Source of the DNA: Palsa-506 sp963836355
Lineage (GTDB): Bacteria; Actinomycetota; Actinomycetes; Streptosporangiales; Streptosporangiaceae
Length of the DNA: 64,000 bases
Reading direction: 5' to 3'
Assembly: GCA_963836355.1 (NCBI GenBank)
Contig: CAWIJO010000001.1
Coordinates: 62,001-126,000, forward strand
The translations under genes were made by a program, and so were the position numbers. Below are positions 1-8,058 of the stretch, one piece after another. Every line of letters begins with the position of its first letter. Within the stretch, counting starts at the first letter, position 1. Under the pieces are notes generated by a model. It had not been told where the DNA came from. It searched no databases and worked only from the letters and a program-made list of their open reading frames with translations.

Positions 1-23
1 CGGTGAGGAGGGAGTTGAGTTTC

Positions 24-326
24 ATGAGGAAGCTGACCTTCAGGGACCTGCTGGCTACGCTGATCGTCGCTGCGGTCGTGGTGCCCTTTATTGGCTACTC
101 GGTGCGCGGGTCGATGCCGTTCGTTCAGGATCCGCGGGGTATGGCCGGCGTGGGCATCGTCGGTGCCATCGCCACCCTTGCCGTCTTCGGGCGCAAGGCT
201 GTTGGCTCTGGCGCCTTCGAGTGGATCATGCCCCCCCAGTTGACCTCACTGCTTCGCCTGCCGCCGGCAGGCCGACGGGACTCACGGTTCCGATGGGGTC
301 GGCGGAAAGTTCCCACCGTCCCTTGA
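24..326 (+). pseudogene. truncated small membrane protein
   Basis: The first ~65 residues read as a coherent small membrane protein: a basic N-terminus, a hydrophobic helix (about residues 10-25), a short loop with SMPFVQDP, then a second glycine/alanine-rich helix (about 45-60). After the WIMPP stretch the sequence becomes Arg/Pro-rich and loses character, which suggests the 3' end was replaced. A purine-rich ribosome site (GGAGGGAG, positions 6-13) precedes the ATG at 24; a GTG at 3 is an alternative start. Small two-helix proteins of unknown function with this start are common in actinomycetes. No function can be given. Confidence 0.45.
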
Positions 327-438
327 CATTCGGGGCTTTGGGCTCTATCGGTTCGGGCCGGTCGACTCTACGGGCCCTGGCAGGCAGGTGCGATTGTTTA
401 GCTAAGGAACAGGAGAGAGGGGTTTTGAACGCCTGGGT

Positions 439-2347
439 GACCCTGGTGGTTAATTTGTGTTCATAAGGCCAGTTCCGAGTTCGAGGCAGGCGAGGTGGCT
501 GGTGCGGGTCCGGTCCAGCGGATGGCCGTTCCACCAGGCGCCGAGCCGGATCAGGTTGAGGGCGACGGCGGCGTTAACGTGTTCCAGGCGGGTCTTGTCC
601 AGTCCGTGGTAGCGGGCGCGGCGCATGCCGGTGACGGCTACGCCCTGTCGGATGGTGCCTTCGACGCCGGCGCGCAGGGCGTATCTGGACTGGAAGTCCC
701 TGGTGTCCTGGGCGGCCCGGGCGGCGAGCTGGGCTTGGTGGACCTGCCGGGGGTGCACGGTGAGCTGGCGGCGCCCGGACGCCGAGGTGGTGCACTGTGC
801 CCGGACCGGGCAGGGCCCGCAGGTGCCTTTCGCGAAAGTGATCACGATCGTGTCGGTACCACGCTGGGCGACGGGGTTCCAGGAGCTGCTGGTGCGGCCT
901 TGCGGGCAGGTGGCCTGCCGGGCGTCGAAGTCGATGGTGAACGCGGCGCGGTCGAACCCGGCGCCTGCCCGGGCCTGCGGTGAGGTGTCGGCCAGCATCG
1001 GCGTGACCAGCGTGATCCCGTAGCCGGCCTGGGAGGACACCAGCAGCTCCGCCGAGGGGTAGCCCGAATCCACCAGATGCTCGCCGGGCAGCATGCCTCG
1101 CTGGTCCAGGCGGGCGTGGATCGGCTCGGTCATCTGGCTGCCGGGCACGGTCGCGTCCGTGGTCTCCACGTTCACGATCAGATGCGGCGGTGTGACGGCC
1201 GCGCTCTCACCATCGCTGTCATCGCTGTCATCGCTGTCATCGGTGTCGCAGGTCTCGGTCACGTGGACCTTGTAGCCGTTCCAGAAGGTGTCGCGCTTGA
1301 CGCCCCACCGGGCATCGGTGTCGTAGGGAGAGGTGATGCGGGATCTGCCCGGCGGGAGACCCTCCGCCTGCGCCTCCCGCCTTTTGATCACCTCGCGTCC
1401 CTGCTCGCCGGTGACGGTGAGGTAGTTCTGCACGAGCACGACCCGCAGCACCTCGACCTGCTGCAGCCCCGCCAGGAACGCCAGGTCAGGGTCGCTCGCC
1501 GCGGCGGCGTACACCGCCTTGAGCAGGGTGCGGCCATCGCGGCCGTAGGCCAGCGCGAGTTCGTCTTGCCTGGTCGTGGCCGCCGGCAGCCGCCAGGTGT
1601 CGACGCGTGCGGCATACCGTCTGCCCCACGAGTCGTCCAGGAGCTGCGCCATCACCTGCGGCGCGGCCACCACCAGCTGCTCCAGGCAGGCCCGCACCGA
1701 CTCCCCGGCCAGCTCCAGCCGATTCAGGTCACGGACTGCGGAGATCACGTGCGTGGAATCGGTGCGCATCTTGCCGCCCGCGCCCACCAGGCCGCCGGCG
1801 GCCAGCCGCTCCAGCAGCGTGTCCAGCACCACCTGATCCAGGCCTCCGGCGGCGACCCTGGCCCGGAATTCACTCAAGATCGAGTGGTCGAAGCCGGGGT
1901 CAGCCAGATCGAGGCCGAGCGCGTATTTCCAGTCGATGCGCGTGCGGACATGCTCGGCAGCCTGACGGTCGGTGAGATTCTCGGCCTTCTGGAAGATCGT
2001 CACAAGGGCGAGGCGGGACGGCGGCCAGCCCGGCTTGCCGCGCGCCCCGTAGGCGCCCGCGAACTGCTCATCCGACAGCCACTCACCTAGCTGGTCACGG
2101 ACCAGCACCGGCAGCGGACGCTCGCGCTTGCCCCGGTACATCGCCGCGACAGCCTCGGCGAGCTGCGGCGCGGGCTGCGGCCATGGTTGCGGCACGACGG
2201 ACACCACAAACTCCAGTCTGCGGCCCGCACGAGGGGAAGGCGACAAGGCGAAAGGAGGCCGCAGCCCGATCATGCAGAACACAAGATCCAAAACGGGTCT
2301 GCCACGCTGCGCGAGCCCAGATTCCCACGGAATTAACCACCAGGGTC
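439..2347 (-). mobile_element. IS1182-family insertion sequence
   Basis: A 17-bp perfect inverted repeat bounds the element: 439-455 (GACCCTGGTGGTTAATT) and its reverse complement at 2331-2347. A single transposase gene fills the inside on the minus strand, and its TAA stop lies inside the left inverted repeat. CTGGG occurs just outside both ends (433-437 and 2348-2352, with one extra base on the left). It may be a short target duplication but this is not certain. Both ends and the transposase look intact, so the element may still be active. Confidence 0.85.
450..2204 (-). CDS. IS1182-family transposase
   Basis: DDE transposase of 584 residues. The N-terminal part (MYRGKRERPLPVLV, then a DRQAAE...RTRIDWKYALGL stretch) is typical of IS1182 transposases. 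It is followed by TDSTHVISAVRDLNRLEL (first Asp), VDSGYPS (second Asp region), a Cys-rich CGPCPVRAQC knuckle and a C-terminal block containing VEGTIRQGV with the catalytic-type Glu. The GTG at 2204 is chosen because CTGGAG lies a few bases upstream and it gives the family's usual length; an ATG at 2273 is in frame. Residues coded near 1205-1240 form a run of Asp-Asp-Ser repeats from a 9-base tandem repeat. Confidence 0.9.
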   Translation of the reverse strand: MSVVPQPWPQPAPQLAEAVAAMYRGKRERPLPVLVRDQLGEWLSDEQFAGAYGARGKPGWPPSRLALVTIFQKAENLTDRQAAEHVRTRIDWKYALGLDLADPGFDHSILSEFRARVAAGGLDQVVLDTLLERLAAGGLVGAGGKMRTDSTHVISAVRDLNRLELAGESVRACLEQLVVAAPQVMAQLLDDSWGRRYAARVDTWRLPAATTRQDELALAYGRDGRTLLKAVYAAAASDPDLAFLAGLQQVEVLRVVLVQNYLTVTGEQGREVIKRREAQAEGLPPGRSRITSPYDTDARWGVKRDTFWNGYKVHVTETCDTDDSDDSDDSDGESAAVTPPHLIVNVETTDATVPGSQMTEPIHARLDQRGMLPGEHLVDSGYPSAELLVSSQAGYGITLVTPMLADTSPQARAGAGFDRAAFTIDFDARQATCPQGRTSSSWNPVAQRGTDTIVITFAKGTCGPCPVRAQCTTSASGRRQLTVHPRQVHQAQLAARAAQDTRDFQSRYALRAGVEGTIRQGVAVTGMRRARYHGLDKTRLEHVNAAVALNLIRLGAWWNGHPLDRTRTSHLACLELGTGLMNTN

Positions 2348-2421
2348 CTGGGCAGTGGTGTTCGGCGTTCTGGCTGTGCGCTTCTTCAGATGGGAGTAAA
2401 GCGGCACTCGAATCAGGGGTG

Positions 2422-3314
2422 ATGCGAATGCTCGACTTCGACGGGGCGACAAAGCGGTTCGGTTCCTTGACAGCCCTGGACCAGTGCACGTTCGCCGCCC
2501 GGCCTGGCCGGCTCACTGGTTTCCTCGGTCCTAACGGCGCCGGTAAGACGACGGCCATGCGCGCGGTGTTCGGGCTTGTCGGGCTTGACGCGGGGACGGT
2601 CAGGTGGCGAGGCACCCCGGTATCTCCCGCGGAGCGGGCGAGATTCGGGTACATGCCAGAGGAGCGAGGACTGTATCCGCGCATGCGCGTGCGGGACCAG
2701 CTGGTGTATCTCGGCCAGCTGTGCGGGCGTGGCGCGAAGGACGTGAACCGCAGCGTGGATACCTGGCTGGGACGGCTTGGCCTGGCCGGGCGGGCGGCGG
2801 ATCGCCTGGACACGCTGTCGCATGGCAACCAGCAGCGGGTTCAGCTGATCGCCGCGCTCGTCAACGCACCTGACCTGCTGGTGCTCGATGAGCCGTTCTC
2901 GGGCCTGGACCCGATCGCCATGGCGCCATGAGCGGGCTGCTCCGCGACCTCGCGGCCGAGGGGACGACGGTGCTGTTCTCCAGCCATCAGCTCGACCTGG
3001 TCGAGGACCTGTGCCAGGACGTCGTGATCATCGATCATGGCCGGATCGTGCTGGCCGGCGAGCTGGGAGAGCTGCGGGCCGCGATGCCCCAGCGGTTCCT
3101 GGATATCCGGTACCGGGGCCCGGCACCCGACTGGTCCCGGCTGGCCTCGGTGACGGTCATCGAGGCACGGGACAGCCAGGCCCGGCTACGGGTCGGCCGC
3201 GACACCGACGCGACCGCGGTGCTGGCCAGGGTTCAGGACCGCGCCGACATCGTCTCGTTCGCCTACCAGCCTCCGACACTGTCGAAGCTGTTCCGTCAGG
3301 CGGTGGCGGCATGA
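2422..3314 (+). pseudogene. ABC transporter ATP-binding subunit, frameshifted
   Basis: ATPase of an ABC-2 type exporter. The first part has Walker A (GPNGAGKT), the signature region LSHGNQQR and Walker B with LLVLDEP followed by FSGLDP. This frame stops at 2931. The rest of the protein, starting MSGLLRDLAAEGTTVLFSSHQ with the switch His, continues from 2928 in the -1 frame to 3314. A one-base indel near 2920-2927 (IAMA region) accounts for the break. The two frames overlap as ATGA, so the halves could in principle be translated as coupled peptides, but a frameshift or sequence error is simpler. The stop at 3314 overlaps the permease start (ATGA). An ATG at 2428 is an alternative start. Confidence 0.8.
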
Positions 3315-4777
3315 ACGACGTTCGGCAGAGCTGGCTGGTGGCGAAGCGGGAGATACGCGAGCGGAGCCGATCGCCTGCCTTCCGGCTGTCAATCGTCTTG
3401 ATGATCGTGACCGTAGCCGCCATGCTCATCCTGCCCGCCGCGCTCAAGCCCGGCGGCGGCACCAGGAACGTCGGCCTCACCGGGTCTGCTCCCGCCGCGC
3501 TGGCAGTAGCCATCCAGCAACAGGCCGATGCCGCCGGGACCCCGGCCCGCATCCATCACTACACCAGCCTCGCTGCCGGCGAGCGGGCCGTCCGCCAGGG
3601 CCACCTTGATGTGCTCGTGGCCGGCGTGGAGCGGCTGGAGTGGCAGGGCCGGGCCGATGAGCAACTCAAGGCCGCCGTGGCCGGCGCCATCCAGCTGGTC
3701 ACAGTGCGCGAGCGCGCCACCGCCGCGGGCATAGGCCCCGGCCGCCTGGCGACCCTGCTCGCACCGGTGCACCTCACCAGCGTCGAACTCGGCCCAGTGG
3801 CGGGCCGTGGCCCCAGCGACGAGACCGCCGTCATCGTCATGACCGGCCTGCTCCTGTTCTACATCAGCATCTTCGGCCAGATGGTGCTGACCGGCGTGCT
3901 GGAGGAGAAGGCCAGCCGCGTCGTCGAGGTGCTTCTCGCCCGTATCCCGGCTCGCGCCCTGCTGGCCGGCAAGATTGCCGGCATCGGGCTGCTGGGGCTG
4001 GCGCAGATCGGCGTGACCGCACTGGCCGCGCTCATCGCTGTCACCGCCGTCCAGTCCATCGACGTCCCCGCTGTCCGTGGCGCCGTGCTGGCCTGGGTCC
4101 TCGTATGGTTTGTGCTGGGCTACGTCCTGTATGCCACCGTGTACGGCGCTCTTGGATCGCTCGGGTCACGGGTCGAAGACGCCCAGAGCGTGGCCGGGCC
4201 GGTATCAGTCGTGCTGGTAGTGGCCTACTTCGCCTCGTTTGCGATGATCGCGCAACCCGCCAGCGCTGCCGCCAGGGCGATCTCGTACTTCCCGCTGACC
4301 GCCCCACTGGCCATGCCCGGGCGCATCGCGATGGGGGCGACCGCATGGTGGGAACCGGTCGCCGCCGCCGTTCTCACCCTCGCTGCGACCGTCGTGCTGG
4401 TGGGGCTCGCCGGGCGGCTGTACACCAGCGCCATTCTCCATAGCGGGCCGAGGCTCGGCCTGCGAGACGCCTGGCGAAGCACAACGCCAGCAGATCCCGG
4501 CGCAGCTGAAACAGGCATTCCCGCCACCGGGACATTGCGGCACAAGACCCGCGCTCTATCGGGAAGGAGGACAACGATGAAAGGAGCGGACCTGACGAGC
4601 CACCGGGTCCTGATGACCGTCCTCATCGGTATCGGAGTCGCCCTCGGTATGGCCGTAGGCGTGCTCACCAGCGATGTCATCCTCGGCGTCATTGCCGGAG
4701 CAGGGTTCATCGCGGTCGCGAAGATGATCATCGATCTGTGGACCCGCCACCCCGGTCCGCCGGTCGCCCATCACTGA
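3311..4777 (+). CDS. ABC-2 family permease, with extra C-terminal segment
   Basis: Membrane subunit of the exporter encoded just upstream, with an ATGA overlap that indicates translational coupling. It has an N-terminal helix (about residues 28-45), a long extracytoplasmic domain, then GLLLFYISIFGQMVLTGVLEEKASRVVEVLL, the hallmark of NatB/YhaP-type ABC-2 permeases, and at least four more helices. The usual permease would end near residue 420. Here the frame continues without a stop into a second small membrane protein (from the ATG at 4577, about 66 residues, two helices). That ATG has its own strong AAGGAGG site, so it may be an independent gene that lost the separating stop codon. The substrate is not apparent. 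Confidence 0.8.
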   Translation: MNDVRQSWLVAKREIRERSRSPAFRLSIVLMIVTVAAMLILPAALKPGGGTRNVGLTGSAPAALAVAIQQQADAAGTPARIHHYTSLAAGERAVRQGHLDVLVAGVERLEWQGRADEQLKAAVAGAIQLVTVRERATAAGIGPGRLATLLAPVHLTSVELGPVAGRGPSDETAVIVMTGLLLFYISIFGQMVLTGVLEEKASRVVEVLLARIPARALLAGKIAGIGLLGLAQIGVTALAALIAVTAVQSIDVPAVRGAVLAWVLVWFVLGYVLYATVYGALGSLGSRVEDAQSVAGPVSVVLVVAYFASFAMIAQPASAAARAISYFPLTAPLAMPGRIAMGATAWWEPVAAAVLTLAATVVLVGLAGRLYTSAILHSGPRLGLRDAWRSTTPADPGAAETGIPATGTLRHKTRALSGRRTTMKGADLTSHRVLMTVLIGIGVALGMAVGVLTSDVILGVIAGAGFIAVAKMIIDLWTRHPGPPVAHH

Positions 4778-4809
4778 GATCCGGCATTCAAGCACCAGCC
4801 CGGTGCTGC

Positions 4810-4960
4810 TCCCTCGGGGGGCTGACCAGCCCGCAGATCGCGGAGCGGGTGGGGTGCACCGAGCCGACGTCGGTCAGTGGCGTCGGCGGTACGCTGGGGA
4901 CGGGCTGGCCGGGCTGGAGGACGCGCCGCGGCCGGGCGGCAGGCTGACCGGGCGCCAGCG
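4810..4960 (+). pseudogene. IS630-like transposase N-terminal relic
   Basis: The translation shows a helix-turn-helix segment, GLTSPQIAERVGCTEPT, and then, after a +1 shift, QWRRRYAGDGLAGLEDAPRP. Together these match the start of IS630-type transposases. Only the N-terminal ~50 residues remain and the frame is broken, so this is a non-functional relic. Confidence 0.6.
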
Positions 4961-4962
4961 CG

Positions 4963-5175
4963 CGGCCTGACGTCCGCGGAGGCTGCGGCGCGGCCCGCTG
5001 CCGACGGCCGGAACGTGCTGCCCGCGCCCTCCCGGGTCCGGCTGTGGCGCCGGGTAGCGACTCAGCTACGGACCCGCTGGACTTGGTGCTGCTGGCCGCC
5101 GCAGTGCTGACGATCGCCACCGGCGACTGGACCGACGCCTCCGTGATCATGCTGGTGATCGTCGTCAACTGCGAT
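4963..5175 (+). pseudogene. cation P-type ATPase N-terminal relic
   Basis: Two frames join to give the cation-ATPase N-terminal domain: RGLTSAEAAARPAADGRNVL...RLWRRVATQLR, then DPLDLVLLAAAVLTIATGDW and the first membrane helix ASVIMLVIVVN. This is the start of a calcium/magnesium-type P-type ATPase. It breaks off after about 70 residues and carries a frameshift near 5070, so it is a fragment. Confidence 0.6.
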
Positions 5176-5302
5176 GTCAGTAGCCATCGGCGCCACTCCT
5201 TCGGGACCGTCCGTCGAGGCTGCCGCTTGGCGGCAGCAACCACGAATGCCATGCCAGTCGCTGCGGGCGCCGGCAGCCGCCGCCCGGTGGGCGCGGCTCC
5301 GT

Positions 5303-5584
5303 TCAGCCGTGCGCGTCCCGGCGCCGTATCTCGCGCTGGATGTCCTCTTCGGTGATCTCCGGCCGCCAGTAGACGTCCCAGGCGTTCATCACCACGCCGA
5401 TGCCCCACCCGGCGATGGGGAACACTGGCCAGAAGAACCCGTCAACGTTGGTAACCGCCCAGATCATCACCAGCACGGAATTAACCAGCACGTAGACAAG
5501 CAGGTGACCGCGAAAGTCGCGCCGCTTCTTGAGTTGCTGCACCGCCGCGTCGCGGGGCGCCTGCTCACGTGTGTCAGTAACCAT
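5303..5584 (-). CDS. 2TM-domain small membrane protein
   Basis: 93 residues: a charged N-terminus (AVQQLKKRRDFRGHLLVYVLVN), two hydrophobic helices around a WAVTNVDGFFWPVFPIAGWG turn, and a charged C-terminus (EEDIQREIRRRD). This is the layout of the '2TM domain' family, often seen beside histidine kinases or stress genes, with no proven function. The ATG at 5584 is chosen for the AAGGAG about 10 bases upstream; a GTG/ATG further upstream has no such site. Confidence 0.75.
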   Translation of the reverse strand: MVTDTREQAPRDAAVQQLKKRRDFRGHLLVYVLVNSVLVMIWAVTNVDGFFWPVFPIAGWGIGVVMNAWDVYWRPEITEEDIQREIRRRDAHG

Positions 5585-5823
5585 GGCAGACCATCTCCTT
5601 GCCACTCAAGCATCCCGCGGCCTGCATCGGCCTCGCCAGAGACGTAGGCCCCCGAACAGGAGGACCTACGCCCCGACGTTCCCCGGCGCCTGCGCCACTG
5701 CGGATCTCAGTCCATGACCAGCCTGGCGCCGGAGGGGCTTTGGCCGGGTGCCCGGGGTGCAGGATCCGGTCGAGGCGTAGTGCGGCGTATCCGATTGGCT
5801 TGCTGGAGGGTCAGGTGATACAT

Positions 5824-6135
5824 ATGCGGCGGGCTGGCGGGCGTAGCTTAGCCCGGCTGGCACGCCTGCTCGCCGAGCTAAGCAGCGGCCAGCCCAGTTA
5901 CCTGGCCAAGCGCCGGGTATCGCGGGTCATAGCCACCACGTTCTTCGTCCTGGCGGCTTATGTGATCGTCGCCTTGGGTTTCGACCTGGCCGCCCGGCCG
6001 CATCCGGAGCGATCACCGGCTGCACCGGCTTTACCTGGGATAGTCGCGGGTCACGCTGCAGCTGAGTTGGCTGCCCACTGCAGCTCACCGCCAAGGCTCC
6101 GGCTTGGGCCGCCGGAACTCCCGGCCTGCACTTGA
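5824..6135 (+). pseudogene. truncated one-helix membrane protein
   Basis: An ATG at 5824 with GGAGGG upstream opens a frame whose first ~65 residues are coherent: a basic amphipathic start, then RVSRVIATTFFVLAAYVIVAL as a transmembrane helix. This resembles the start of a cation diffusion facilitator or similar transporter, but the match is weak. The remainder runs antisense through an IS256 relic and is meaningless, so the gene seems to be cut at about 6020. Confidence 0.35.
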
Positions 6136-6577
6136 CCAGGCTGGAGGCAACGGCCTGCTCTGCCAGGGCCCGGACCTCCTCCAGCACGGCATCAGTGATC
6201 CGGGAGACCGTCTCGTGCGAAAGCTCGGTGCCGTATACCTGCCGCAGGTGGTGCAGGATGTCGCGGACGCTCATGCCGTGCGCGTAAAGGCTGATGATCA
6301 TGTCGTCCAGGCCGCCGGAGACCCGGCCGGGCCCGGTTGGGCACCAGCAGCGGCTCGAACATTCCCGCCCGGTCCGGGGGGCCCCGGCCTCGTTCCCTGG
6401 AACGCTCTAGCAGCGCGTCCAGCAGCCGGTCATCGATCAGCTCACGCAGCGGCGCCAGCCCCTGCCCGGCCGAGCGGGATTTTTCCTGCCGTAAGGAGCA
6501 GCCAGGCCCAGAAACGGATCGTCTTCACCACTGTGCGCCTGCCAGGACGAGCCAGGCGCTTGGCGGGTAATGGACAT
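6125..6577 (-). pseudogene. IS256-family transposase relic with internal deletion
   Basis: A start with a GAGAGGAGA ribosome site (MSITRQAPGSSWQ) leads, after a shift, into GLAPLRELIDDRLLDALLER, the N-terminus of actinobacterial IS256 (Mutator) transposases. A large part is then missing and the sequence resumes with MFEPLLVPN and MIISLYAHGMSVRDILHHLR...LSHETVSRITDAVLEEVRA from the middle of the protein. The catalytic C-terminal half is absent. Confidence 0.7.
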
Positions 6578-6944
6578 GATCGTCGTTCTCCTCTCGTAAC
6601 GGTAGCCATTCTCACTAGCCACGCAGTTCCCTTTGATCACTCCTACGCACCTGGAGAGATACCCCTCTTACGCTGGTGTCGCCACATAGGCAGGCGGATT
6701 GGCGGCAGGTAGCCCGGGATGTGGGTATGGCCTCAGCGGGTCATCCGGAAACCGCCGCTACCAGGCGTGGGGTCCGCGGTGCCCGTCGGGTGTGCGGCCC
6801 TGTGCGCACGGAGGCGCGTTCGTGCCCGTGTCCGCGAAGTCTTTGTCACTGCGAATGGCGGACGGCCCGTAAGGTCTCGCCAGCAGGGCATCGCGTCTGA
6901 ACGCCGTAGTGAAGGGTAGCCCACGGCGAGGGAGGGGTTGTGCG
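6578..6944. other. no recognisable gene
   Basis: I see no coding signature on either strand in this stretch. Its right end supplies the GAGGGAGGGG ribosome site (about 6928-6937) of the following transporter gene. Confidence 0.5.
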
Positions 6945-7847
6945 GTGAGCACCGCGATCGCTGTCGTGTGTGCGCTAGGCGCGGCGTTGTGTTTCGCAGT
7001 CGGTTCGCTGGTCCAGCAAGGGGTGGCCCGGCAGACGCGCGAGGGCGCGCTGCGCGTCCGGCTCCTACTTGCTCTCGTCCGGCAGCCCCGGTGGGTAGCC
7101 GGCGTGGTGCTGTCCAGCTTCTCGTTCGTGATCCAGGGGACCGCCCTGGCTTTCGGGCCGCTGTCGCTCGTACAGCCGCTGGCCGCCACCGACGTGCTCT
7201 TTGCGCTGCCGCTCATCGCCATGCGAAATCGGCAGCGCCTCACCAGGAAAGACATTGCCGGGGCGTTGATCGTGGCAGCCGGGCTAGCCGTTTTCATCGC
7301 GGTGTCACCTCCGGTGGAGGGTTTGCGGGCACCGTCGGCCATCGCATGGATCCCGCCGTTCGGCATTGTCGCGGCGGCGATGGCGGTGGCATCCGTGGCC
7401 GCGCTGCGGACCCGCGGCAATGCCCGAGTCGTGTGGCTCGCGGCCGCGGCGGGCGTCATCTATGGGCTACTTGACGCCCTCGCTAAGGGGACGGTCGACC
7501 TGCTCCAGGACCGGGGAATAGCCGGAGTGATCACAACCTGGGAGCCGTATGCGCTGGCAGCGGTGGGTGTGCTGGGCGCTCTGTTCGGCCAGAGCTCCTT
7601 CAATGCTGGCCCGTTGTCGCTGAGCCTGCCGGTGATGGACACCCTTGAGCCGGTCGCTGCGGTCGTCATCGCCACCACGGTCTTCAGGGAACGGTTGGCG
7701 TCCTCGCCTGGCCAGCTTGCGCTGCAACTTGCTGGTGGGGCGCTGGCGGTAACGGGCATCGCAGTCCTTAGCCGTTCCTCCGTTGTGCGCACGGAATCCG
7801 AGCTCACGCCCGGGCCGGCTGCCATGGAGCCCGGTCACGCCGGCTAG
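6945..7847 (+). CDS. DMT/EamA-like transporter
   Basis: 300-residue integral membrane protein with about nine or ten helices of the drug/metabolite transporter type. It starts STAIAVVCALGAALCFAVGSLVQQ, has the paired-repeat feature GPLSLVQPLAATDVLFALPL in the first half and a matching FNAGPLSLSLPVMDTLEPV in the second. A hydrophilic C-terminal tail follows. The GTG at 6945 is preferred because GAGGGAGGGG lies just upstream; a start at 6909 would add an unlikely Arg-rich leader. The substrate is unknown. It stands alone, not in an operon. Confidence 0.85.
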   Translation: MSTAIAVVCALGAALCFAVGSLVQQGVARQTREGALRVRLLLALVRQPRWVAGVVLSSFSFVIQGTALAFGPLSLVQPLAATDVLFALPLIAMRNRQRLTRKDIAGALIVAAGLAVFIAVSPPVEGLRAPSAIAWIPPFGIVAAAMAVASVAALRTRGNARVVWLAAAAGVIYGLLDALAKGTVDLLQDRGIAGVITTWEPYALAAVGVLGALFGQSSFNAGPLSLSLPVMDTLEPVAAVVIATTVFRERLASSPGQLALQLAGGALAVTGIAVLSRSSVVRTESELTPGPAAMEPGHAG

Positions 7848-8058
7848 GCAGCTCCTTCCCGGTCCGAGACCTCAGCTAGAGGAACCGCCGCCACGGGTCA
7901 GGCCATCCGCAATACCCGCCCGGCCTGGTCTCGAACAAGCCCGGCTCTGCCGGCGTGCCTTGGCGCACCGGCAGGCTCTCCCGCCCGGCGCCTCCGCGAT
8001 GTTGGCGAACAGAACGCGATCTTGTATTGCAACGTCAGGCACACGTCAGAATGAGAGC

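Noticed and set aside
1077..2090. Long plus-strand open frame opposite the IS1182 transposase
   Set aside because: It is a shadow of the transposase on the other strand, Arg/His/Gly-rich with no family features.
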